From Micropterix aruncella (lineage: Eukaryota; Arthropoda; Insecta; Lepidoptera; Micropterigidae): a DNA stretch of 64,000 nucleotides. The position numbers were made by a program, and so were the translations under genes. The notes beneath the pieces were generated by a model. It had not been told where the DNA came from, searched no databases, and saw only the letters and a list, made by a program, of their open reading frames with translations. The stretch lies in assembly GCA_944548615.1 (NCBI GenBank), contig OX155950.1, forward strand, positions 35,681,876 to 35,745,875, given 5' to 3'. Shown piece after piece: positions 48,717-58,213 of this stretch; position 1 is the first letter of the stretch; every line of letters starts with the position of its first letter.

Positions 48717-51185
48717 TTAAATGGGACTACGCAATGTGACCAATAATTTACTATGAGGCGATACTTTGTTCAAAGTATGAGGTGTTTGAAACTGAAGGGT
48801 TTTGTACCTAATGGCGACCTGCTCTACTTGACGTTCAACTTCATACGCAAAGTAATGGCAATCATATGAAATTGTTTGTAAAAGAGTCCCAGTTAAAATA
48901 ATATCCGTTTCGTCACAAATATACAAATTTTCCACCAATAAAAAAGTTAAGTCGTTGCGATCGCTAATCGGTTTAGGACCATATACAAGTATAGAGCCTT
49001 TATTGTATCGAATGGAAGACATAGCAATCCAACGGAAACGAAATAAAGACTTGGTATCATGCAGATGCAGACAAGATTGTATGAGGTCTAGTTCTGAAGG
49101 CAACGGCTTAAGTTTCTTAGGCGACCGAGTTATTATTGGATCAAGCGAATTTTTATAAAATATTTCATTTAATTTAAGTTGGTGTTTGATAGATAAACTT
49201 AAAGTGATATTCTTTCGGTTACATGAAGCTCTTGCAGATGTCTTTGCCAACCTGTGTTTTGCCTCGTACCTTATAGACGAAAAAGATGAAAGCGGACCAA
49301 AGTTAATCATGGCATTATGATAGTGAGTGAGGTGGTGAAACTTAGGTTTTAGAGTTTCATTCGACAGGAGCAAATACATTTCATTAAGTTCAGTGACACA
49401 ATCTTGCAACACAGAATCAATGCCGTTCCAAACACAGGTAGCCATTACAAGTTGTAAAATTTCCCTCAACTTTAAATAAAGTGCCCAATACAAGTCACCA
49501 CCAGGAATCTTATCACCCACTAAAACGGAAAAGTATCTTATGAAAGTTAACATTTCTGACGCGCTTAGACGAACGTTACATTGGTTGATGTTAACCATAC
49601 TTAGTTCAACAGGCTTATTTCGTGCATCTGGTCCATATTCAAAACTACTGAGTCTATCATTCAGCAACTCCAAAGAGAAATATCTGAAACGATTAATATA
49701 TTTCATAAGCACCAGCCCCATGATATATTTTCCAACACCCTCTAGAATGTCATGCATGACATCAACACCAACTTGTTTGAATAAATCAAACCCGCTCACT
49801 TTCAACCAAACACATCTTTCCTTTATGCCGGAGTTCGTAGGATTGCCTTCTAATAGATCGGCTTCATAATCAGCACTACATCTTATGAGTGTCTTATCTT
49901 CAGAGCATTGAAATTTCATTACTTCCTTTTTCACTCTACAAATCCTGCAAGGATAATTGGCGGAGAAACTCTCAACAAACCCAGTAATGGAATGTATGCC
50001 TAAATTATCCCCGAGAATCAACGCTAATTCAAAATACACGACTCCATTAAAATTAGGAACATCAAATGATATACCATCGTCATTGAGGCAGTTTAGTTCT
50101 TCTATTACAGGCTGGAATATTATGTTATTGCCAAATCGCAATCTATCAGTCGAATGAAACAACAAAGTTAAAAATATGTTTGATAGCGAGGAGCAACGCC
50201 ATGGTGGCAAACACGGTACTGAGACATATACAGCTCCTAACTTATGAATTCCTGAATGGCTTCCCAATGCGTTCGACGTTTCATAGTCATCAAAAAACAA
50301 AAATAAAGGCACAACGATTCTTCCGGCGTGAATTATTCTTCTCGATTGCCAGTAATTCCCTTGAATAAAGTTCTGTATGCTTGCTACATTCCCGTACAGA
50401 TATCTCATGTACTGTAATGTGTCACTCAAGACAGACTCTAGAGAGAAAAAAGAATGCAGGACTTTTTTAAGGGAAATAAACTGCAGTGTATGATCTACTG
50501 ATGAGATAACTTGTTCACCAGCAACAGTATTGGATTCTCGGCATTCACCCACAACAACTGCTTGAGGTGGAACATAGGTCTGGCAACCCTCAAAGAAATG
50601 AAGTCTACGATATTCTGTCGAAAATCTCTTGAAGGATGGGGTTATTTCATGAAGTATCGTATATATAACTTGTGAGATAGAAGAATTAGTTATTGGCCCT
50701 ATATTGACTATATTCTGCAACGACTCACGCAGTAAAGGAACTATAGAATGAAAGATAATATGTTGAAGATTTTCAGTGATAACTTGAACAATATTCCTTG
50801 GTAAGTTCGCAGATCCATATAAGATTGCTATCAGTGACGCTACAGCTGTTTCAAATGGAACTCTACGAAGTAAAGGCATTGGCACATCTGGTGGCTTTGC
50901 AACGACATGCGGCAATACAGAACATGTAGATTCAATTGTAATTGGTAGAACAGGCCCTTCGTTTATACTAACTAATTCCTCCGAATTATGCTCTCTTAAA
51001 TAATGTCTGCGAAATGAATGAAAAAGGTGGTAGGATCTGGAACAGTTAGCCTCTACGCACCGATATTGATCAAAAGTATGGAGTCTATGAAAAAATTGGA
51101 AATGAACCCTGAGAGCTCGTAGGTCAGTGACTGTAGTTTCACAAAGAAAGCAGGTAACCATTTTTATTATATACTGGTTCTGCAA
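48717..51185 (-). CDS. C2H2-finger Tnp2-like transposase (CACTA/EnSpm-related), intact ORF
   Basis: 822 codons from ATG at 51185; the second ATG (51161, MVTCFLCETT) is the more likely start because an acceptor-like TTGCAG ends at 51180. Two N-terminal C2H2-type zinc fingers occupy roughly residues 12-66 (CFLC...H, RCVEANC...HYLREH). The central core has FFDDYETSNALGSHSGIHKL, a CLPPWRCSSLSNIFLTLLFH segment, a QPVIEELNCL segment, then NYPCRICRVKK (compare the ANYPCRxC of Tnp2-type proteins) and GVDVMHDILEGVGKYIM. A C-terminal domain follows. Acidic residues in DDY, GDN and DVMHD are candidates for the DDE triad, but I cannot assign them. The family is common as uncharacterised repeat-borne proteins in animals. 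No stops or frameshifts. Confidence 0.7.
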   Translation of the reverse strand: MQNQYIIKMVTCFLCETTVTDLRALRVHFQFFHRLHTFDQYRCVEANCSRSYHLFHSFRRHYLREHNSEELVSINEGPVLPITIESTCSVLPHVVAKPPDVPMPLLRRVPFETAVASLIAILYGSANLPRNIVQVITENLQHIIFHSIVPLLRESLQNIVNIGPITNSSISQVIYTILHEITPSFKRFSTEYRRLHFFEGCQTYVPPQAVVVGECRESNTVAGEQVISSVDHTLQFISLKKVLHSFFSLESVLSDTLQYMRYLYGNVASIQNFIQGNYWQSRRIIHAGRIVVPLFLFFDDYETSNALGSHSGIHKLGAVYVSVPCLPPWRCSSLSNIFLTLLFHSTDRLRFGNNIIFQPVIEELNCLNDDGISFDVPNFNGVVYFELALILGDNLGIHSITGFVESFSANYPCRICRVKKEVMKFQCSEDKTLIRCSADYEADLLEGNPTNSGIKERCVWLKVSGFDLFKQVGVDVMHDILEGVGKYIMGLVLMKYINRFRYFSLELLNDRLSSFEYGPDARNKPVELSMVNINQCNVRLSASEMLTFIRYFSVLVGDKIPGGDLYWALYLKLREILQLVMATCVWNGIDSVLQDCVTELNEMYLLLSNETLKPKFHHLTHYHNAMINFGPLSSFSSIRYEAKHRLAKTSARASCNRKNITLSLSIKHQLKLNEIFYKNSLDPIITRSPKKLKPLPSELDLIQSCLHLHDTKSLFRFRWIAMSSIRYNKGSILVYGPKPISDRNDLTFLLVENLYICDETDIILTGTLLQTISYDCHYFAYEVERQVEQVAIRYKTLQFQTPHTLNKVSPHSKLLVTLRSPI

Positions 51186-54100
51186 TCGCTCAATAAACTA
51201 AGAACGGAGGGCGGAATATTTTCTTTATTGTTAACAGCTTTGGAAGGTATTGAGAAAATGGCTCTCTGTAAAAATTGCCACACTGCTCGGCATTCAGGAG
51301 GATATTCTAAATACAGAGCCCAATATATTTTAAAACACGTTTCCACCGTTCGGTATATACATGGCAATTCATAGATGATATCATCTACTATTACATACCG
51401 CGTTGTTATTTTTTCGAGAGGTCCCGCTACTGCGATGTATGGTTGGACAGTAATTCCTAGATCTTTGTATTTCTGATGACGCTTCTGACGTTCTTCAGCA
51501 AGCTGCTTCTCGTCTGCGATGTGTAATATGAATGACTCATGTACTTCAGATGCAGAGCATTTCTTTTTCTTGATGTGTTGCGGCCCTAAAATGTATGGTA
51601 TCAGCATAAGCGCAGCGAGTGTGCTTGTTTGAGGATCAGCATCTGTAAGAATTATATACACAAATAAGAATATGCAAAAAATTATGTACAATTATTGTAC
51701 AGTTAAATAGAAATGGGATTAATATTTATCTCCTCCTTAAATTTTGTCTTGTACAGATCTAATAAAGAAAAATACTGAAGATGCATCTTAGGATGTTCTG
51801 TTTGTTATGGGCCTGGGCTGGTTAGCGTAATAAATATATTAAATAATCATAATAAAAATCACCCACCTTTAGCGAGTTTTTTTAATTCAGCGACAAATGT
51901 GCTTTTTCTTGAAATTTTGTCGCTGACAGATAGCAACTTTGTCTTTAGGAGTGGAAACTTGTTCTCGAAGATTTGTTCGTTGCCTGGGTACCATCGATCG
52001 AAATCAGCAGTAAGCTGGAATAGACAAACGGTAGGTACTATTAGTACAAAATACCTAAGTACTATAACCAACCTAAAACAAACTTGATTAGGGCTCTTAC
52101 CAAAGTATGACCCCAAGTGCGCCTTAGACAAGGAAAGCTTTTGATGTATGTCTGAGCTTGCTTTTCAGATAGCACACGCTGCAGTCGCTGTGCATTTGTT
52201 TGAGTCCATTTCTCCAAACACAGATCATAGTTGTCCACAGATGATTGGAGCCACTCTAGACATTCCTCAAGGTCATGAGTAGCAAGTTCCTGCTCACGTT
52301 CAGTGTTGGCGATGAAGTCATCTATGTTAAGTATTGGCCTTTCATGAGTAATTGTGTTGAAAGGACCCTGTTTTAATTTTTCATCTAAGGAGCGTCTAGC
52401 ACGTGGTTCAAATACTTTGTTGCGTCTGTACTTTGCTTTCAAATTTGTAACTGCATCAAATAAACGTCCATGAGCGCGTCGTACTCCTGCGGGAGCAGCA
52501 GTGTAGTATATGCAGCTGTCTTCTGCTGGAAACACGTTTTCAATTTCCTTTTTCCAGTGCGAGTACACCTTGGCAGTAACGGGTTCCTTTGGATCGTTTT
52601 TGACTATGTGTTTTGCTATTTCTTTGGTTAGTATTTTGCGTAATTGTCCTCCTAGTGGTTTTTCGTTATGCTTGAGTAGTAATCTTCCATCCGGTGACGT
52701 TTCTAGTAAGCCAATAAGATCACGATGATCAGTTAGTGAATGAGAGAAATTCGAGGCTGCTACGCTTGCAGGTGAGGACGGTGTGCTTGACGGTGTGCGA
52801 GGCCCCACAATTAACCCACTATCTGTATATTTGCAGCTGGAGGTAGGCGTATCAATGTGTATACTGGCTTCCTGTAAATTTGATATTGCTTAATCAATCG
52901 TAAATTTTGTTTAAATTTAATTTATTTTATTTATTAACGAACTTAACATTAACATTCTAGCCAACCGTGTAAATTGATGGTCTTGTTTTTTTCATTAAAT
53001 ACGATATTTTGTTATATTAATGAATAATATGGTTCCATTAAATAACTATTAAAAATAGTCATTGGCCAAAGCTCTAGCGAAAACGACTGTCTGCAATAAC
53101 GCCCTTACTAATTAAAAATCCGCTAGTTATTGTATATTAAAGGTTTTATTCTTAGCAAAATGAGGGGAATTTTTGAAATGGCGATAATGACAAAAAGTAT
53201 TCCTATGGTCTTTCTCGACACGATGCGCCTATAATGAAGGGATAGAGAGATTCGATAGATGTAAAAATATTTTAGGTCCCAAAAAAACATTCATGTTGTC
53301 TAACCTTCGGATGACAACAATTTTATAACATACTCCCATACTCCCATAGCAACAGGGGATGTTCATTACCCAACACTTTTAAATTAAAATAAAACAAGAA
53401 TTTGTCTATGTCACAAAAACCACAACTTACCGCGACAAGTTGACCCATGCTCGGTGCTTCTGATTGCATTCACTCTAATTAGAGAATAGATCGATCGTCA
53501 GAAAGAGACACAAAAAACTTTAAAAAATATTGAGACTTTTCTCGAGTAGTGGGGTGATGCCCCACCCCTGTTGCCTTCCGAAGGTTAAAAACTTCTAAAG
53601 GTATTAAAATAAATAAATATTAAATGAAGCTTGTAAAAAGACTTACAGGTTGCATTAGTCCCTGGAGTTCTTTCCATTCACAAAGTTTCTTTTTGAATTT
53701 AGCTTGTGGCCCTATGGCAGGTATTAACGTTTTGATCTGGTCGTTAGCCAACAGTTCCAAAGCAGCTAAGTCCACTTCATGTTCTAAAACAGAATTAAGT
53801 ATAATAACAACATGTTAGCCAACAGTTCCAAAGCAGCTAAGTCCACTTCATGTTCTAAAACAGAATTAAGTATAATAACAACATGACAATTTTTATTGTT
53901 CTGCCACGTTTATTGTCCAACTCAAATATTTATTTATATATTTACTTTTTACTTCAGATACACACACAATGTATATTATATGCTATAATTTCAAATTTAA
54001 TTTTAAGCTATAATTTTGTTGCCTACTCTTCTTTTCACACCAGTATGTTGGTTGACTGGAAGATATTGCTGTAGTGTAGCAATAAGTCCGCCATTGTACC

Positions 54101-54239
54101 TTATTTTTATTGTGCAATAAAGAGATTTTCATTCATTCATTCATTCATTTATTATAAAACTATATTACTGACCTTCAAATTTATTTATTACGTGTTCCGA
54201 CAAGTCCCATTTAATCAAAAATTCTCTTATCTCTCCCAT
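51167..54239 (-). CDS. SAM-domain accessory protein of the transposon, five exons
   Basis: Coding exons on the minus strand are 54239-54173, 53783-53647, 52871-52101, 52014-51867 and 51642-51167. All four introns are GT-AG and every junction keeps the frame, giving ~532 residues. Residues 1-65 form a SAM-like fold (MGEIREFLIKWDLSEHVINK, then LANDQIKTLIPAIGPQAKF), a protein-protein or nucleic-acid binding module. The middle part is basic and helical (DAVTNLKAKYRRNKV; WTQTNAQRLQRVLS). The C-terminal part (CFKIYWALYLEYPPECRAVW) recalls proteins that accompany this transposase in animal genomes. The stop overlaps the start region of the transposase ORF. Function is inferred: probably a DNA- or transposase-binding partner. 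Confidence 0.75.
51180..51181 (-). promoter_or_regulatory. Candidate alternative splice acceptor before the transposase ORF
   Basis: On the minus strand GCGATTGCAG ends at 51180, inside the last SAM exon, 19 bases before the MVTCFLC ATG at 51161. Using it instead of the acceptor at 51643 would remove nearly all of SAM exon 5 and place the transposase ATG first. The preceding pyrimidine tract is weak. Confidence 0.4.
53743..53885 (-). repeat. 71-bp tandem duplication of a splice acceptor and exon start
   Basis: The segment starting GTTAGCCAACAGTTCCAAAG at 53743 repeats at 53814 without visible change. It contains the acceptor of SAM exon 2 and its first ~41 coding bases, so the intron now holds a second, upstream acceptor plus partial exon. 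The exact identity implies a recent event or an assembly artefact. Confidence 0.95.
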
Positions 54240-54262
54240 GTTGCCTCAATTCGCCTGAGTCA

Positions 54263-55190
54263 GAATCTGCAATAATATTTATTCGGTCTCAATAAATAAG
54301 CGAGCTATAGGCATTTAAAAAAGCGTCAAACCCATACATTTCCGTAGGTTAGGTTTTTAAGCTATTGCATAGCTTTTATCGCGGGCCTGCCAGCGCGGCG
54401 ACCGAATGAAGAAATTTCTTAATGAAAATTAATGATTTTAAACTGATAATTACGTCTAAACGAGTACTGCTTACGATTCGAAAAAAATATATGATAAACA
54501 AGAACATTTTCCTAATATTCTTAGCTCTAAATTTTTTCGATTTTGTTTATATTACATAGTGTAATTAATTTGTGAAATTAGGTCTAACCGAACACAAAAA
54601 CGACTACTACGCAAATACTAGCTGGCGTATTATTATGAAACCTGCACCATTTTAAAGATAATTTAATTATCTTTTATTTTATCTACGATTTTTTTCGAAT
54701 AATCCGTTTTTTTTTGCTTTATCGAATAAAAAATTCGTGCGCGGCGCTCTATCGGAAGACTTTCAAATTATTCCGAATCATTTGCTACCGCAGCCGCAAA
54801 CGATTCGGAATAATTTCAACGTTTTCCGATAGAGTGCAGTTATCTGATATCAGAAAAAAAAAAATAAATAAATAAATAAATATAATTGCATAAATTGTTA
54901 AAAATGCTATGCAATAGCTTTACCGCGGCAGTCCCCGAGTGCCACACGTATTTTTTTTATTTTAAATAATACATAAACACCTATTTGGCGGTAGGTTAGA
55001 TTAGTTTTTTTTAAAACAACCTTAAAAACTGAGTTTAAAAAAACTTTTTTTTTTTGTATGTAAATTTGGTTTTGAAATTTTACGCGTCCGAAGCTTTTTC
55101 TTTCAAATTTAGCATTACAATGATCGAATCTAGTAGTATTTCTTTATTTTTTAGATTTCTGACAAAGTTGCTGCACTAATTCCAAAGTTG
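54263..55190 (+). repeat. Left arm of a ~0.9-kb inverted repeat (order A-T-B-C)
   Basis: The reverse complement of 56190-57057 with rearrangement. Block A (54263-54350, GCAATAATATTTATTCGGTC) is followed here by block T, which starts GCTATTGCATAGC and ends GAGTGCCACACGTA (54354-54950). Then come block B (TACATAAACACCTATTTGGC, 54965-55020) and block C (TATGTAAATTTGGTTTTGAA). It touches the 5' UTR of the SAM gene. T also contains a 36-bp-scale hairpin at 54748-54838. Confidence 0.85.
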
Positions 55191-55319
55191 ATGATGTATT
55201 TAGACTGAATTATGTAAATATAAATTACAATAATTAATACATAGTATGAAAAAAATGCAACTTAAGGTAACTTTTTGGCAATGGCAACTAAAGGTATTGT
55301 TGACATTGCACCAAATATG

Positions 55320-55446
55320 GACATATTTTTAGTAATCTACTATTATTTTTATGATTGCTATATTAGTTCTATAGTTATAGTACTTTTTGTCGAGCGCGGC
55401 GATATTGCAAGTCTGCCATGAAATTATGCCGCTACTCGAAGGGTTA
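55320..55446 (+). mobile_element. piggyBac-type MITE B, right-end fragment
   Basis: TCTATAGTTATAGTACTTTT and GAGCGCGGCGATATTGCAAG lead to CTACTCGAAGGG followed by TTAA (55443-55446), the right end of subfamily B with a small internal deletion. Confidence 0.8.
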
Positions 55447-56189
55447 ACGGGATGTAGCTAACTTGTTACTTCAGTTTAGAAGAATGGAGAGTATGGGGAA
55501 ATTTTATAGCAGTATTATGTAATTACTAGCTGACCTGTGCCCACTTCGTTGGGCGGTAAAACTTTTTACTTGTGATGAAATTATGAGTGTGGTTTGGTTA
55601 GTACTGATTGCTATGATTTATTTCCTGACTGCCAAAAGAAGGGTTATATTTTTACTGCATATGTATGTATGTATTTGCATGCCAATTTAACTATATTACC
55701 GATATTTGTGAGTGTCTTCTTGTGAGTTTCTTATTTGTGAGTGCCTTATCTCTTCAAACATTTATGCAGTAAAAGTGAAATTTTACACAGTAAAAGGGAA
55801 AAGTCTTTTGTTTTAAACACTTTAAGCGATAAATTTCCTTATTTTGATAATAATTCATAATCATTGATATTATGACCAATAAACATGACCTAACGATTTA
55901 AATTATTTTTTTTAATTAGAAAAACTACTTTTTGTGACCTTAATATAAAAGTTTATCATATGCTGTCGCTGACTTTTTTGTAGGCATTATCAAGCTATAC
56001 AACTTTTCTCTAGAATTTAGTGATATTTATCTCTCATCGTTAAGGCAGCGTTAGTTAGAAACGTTTTCGTTCGACCGTTTTTTCCGACTTACTTTGGAAA
56101 TCCGACTACCACGAAAAAGTCTTTTCATTATTCGGATAAATATATAGCCTATATATAACACTCACAAATAACGTGGCTTTCTCTTGGTA

Positions 56190-57057
56190 AAAGACTTGGA
56201 ATTATTGCAGTATAGGTACCTTTCTCAGAAATCGAAAAAACAAAGAAATACTACTAGGTTAGATCATTGTAATGCTAAATGTGTAAGAAAAAAGCTTCGG
56301 ACGCTTAAATTTTCGAAACCAAATTTACATAAAAAAAAAAAAAAATACGTGTGGCACTCGGGGACTCCCGCGGTAAAGCTATTGCATATCATTTTTAACA
56401 ACTTATGCAATAAAAAATATTTATTTATTTTATTTATTTTATTTTTTCTGATATCAGATAACTGCGCTCTATTGGAACAACTTAAACGTCTTCCGATAGA
56501 GCGCTGCGCACGAATTTTTTATTCTATAAAGCAAAAATAACCGGATTATTCGAAAAAAAATGTAGATAAAAAGATAGATAATTAATTTATCTATAAAATG
56601 GTGCAGGTGTCATAATAATACGCCAGATAGTATTTGCGTAGTAGTCGTTTTTGTGTTCGGTTAGACCTAATTTCACAAATTTATTACACTATGTAATATA
56701 AACAAAATCTAAAATATTCAAAGCTAAGAATATTAGGAAAATGTTCTTGTTTAACATATATTTTTATCGATTCGTAAACAGTACTCGTTTAGACGTAATT
56801 ATCAGTTTAAAATCATTAATTTTCGTTAAGAAATTTCTTCATTAGGTGGCCGCGCTAAAAGCTATGCAATAGCAAAAAAATTTTTACCTCAGTTTTTATA
56901 GTTGTTTTAAAAAAACCTAACCTAACCTAACCTACCGCCAAATAGGTGTTTATGTATTATTTTTTTAAAAAACTACCGAAATGTATGGGTTTGGCGCTTT
57001 TTTGAATGCCTATATCTCGCTTATTTATTGAGACCGAATAAATATTATTGCAGATTC
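56190..57057 (-). repeat. Right arm of the inverted repeat (order A-B-T-C)
   Basis: Read on the minus strand the order is A, B, T, C, so block T occupies a different site than in the left arm. It includes CCTAACCTAACCTAACCTACC at 56920-56940. The hairpin inside T is shorter here, lacking the central ~46 bases. The ORF 56184-56540 is a chance reading. Confidence 0.85.
56920..56940 (-). repeat. Short interstitial TTAGG telomere-like run
   Basis: Four tandem units of the arthropod telomere repeat TTAGG (read on the minus strand) within block B of the right arm. The left arm has only one to two units at the corresponding place. Too short to be a telomere. Confidence 0.8.
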
Positions 57058-57222
57058 GGAATCAGCGTGGTGAATATAGTCTGGTGACGTTAAAAAATCA
57101 ACAATCTAGAAGAGGTACCTGTACTGCAATAATACCAAAGACTTTTCAAAATCGGTTTAGTAGATCCAGAGATTACTTCCTACAACGTCACAAACTTTAC
57201 CTCTTTATAAAATTAGTATAGA

Positions 57223-57600
57223 TAATAATATGTTTTACCTTGAATTCTTCCTATCCGCACAATTTCACTGTATATAAGTACCTAGGTTCACTGTATTATT
57301 TTTAATGACACGATGATTTTATCGACGGAAGTATTTCAATATTTAAACCTATTTATCTAATAATGTTCTCGAGTTCGCTATTTCGTTCGCGATCGCTCTG
57401 CAGAGACTAGCGACTTGCTAGCGTTTCACGGCGACTGTAGCGAAAGGCGTCGAAGTGGTAATTTGAATCGAATCTGTGACGTCAGTTGGCGGCAAATAAA
57501 CCTGGGAAGCGTGACGCCATCATTGAGATTTAAAGGATAGAGGCGCCATTCCAAACAAAATGTTGCGCAATCTCGGGGGCGCGAGGTGCCGCGAGGCGCG
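57223..57600. other. Unassigned, partly GC-rich flank
   Basis: Contains GAGTTCGCTATTTCGTTCGC and other CpG-rich phrases up to the P-element terminus. No gene is identified. The antisense ORF at 57426-57620 runs across the P-element end and is not supported. Confidence 0.4.
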
Positions 57601-58213
57601 CGGGGTTGTGACGTATGCATAGATTAAATAAATTAAGAAACAGATGCGACATTTCACTACAACCTAATACTTTTACCTACAACCTTTTTTGTGAGTGTTT
57701 TTTTTGTTTTTCAATTTTAAAGGGTAGATTCTATTCGTGTCATTTATTTATTTTTATTTTATTCACAATTTATAAGAAAAATACAAAAAACAGACATACC
57801 TAAACATGTTACTGAATTTTCTCTGGGGAACATAAAGTCCTTCCTCTAATAAAAATAAAAGTAAAAGTCGAATATTTTTGTAATATGTTTATTTAGTTAC
57901 CCTTAAATAATATAAGTTTAGTTAACTTTTGCCGTTTTGATAAATAATTAATACTCTGATCGGTTTTAGCTTCATGTTTCAAGCGAATTGTTGTGTATTT
58001 GTTTATGATGGCCCGTATCAAATGTATTCGGTGATTTAAAGTACTGGGTTGATTAAAAGAATGTTGAACTAAAGATGTAAATACTGCCTTCTGAATAAAA
58101 TATTCCAATGTATTAACAGCGATGTAACTGAAATTGTATTTAGTAGAGAGACTGATTCCACCACTTATTTTTATAAGTTTTCGTATAACAGTTTCCGTGG
58201 CCATACATATTTT

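Larger units (their letters stand above)
55528..57222 (+). mobile_element. Interspersed repeat of the 28.4-kb family, interrupted
   Basis: The head TACTAGCTGACCTGTGCCCA and the tail ACTTTACCTCTTTATAAAAT with TAGTATAGAT match the two ends of 28391-29096. The right arm of the inverted repeat lies inside it, so it was interrupted later, or the two are products of one complex event. Confidence 0.5.

Noticed and set aside
56920..56940. True telomere
   Set aside because: Only about four TTAGG units inside an interspersed repeat; the other arm has fewer.
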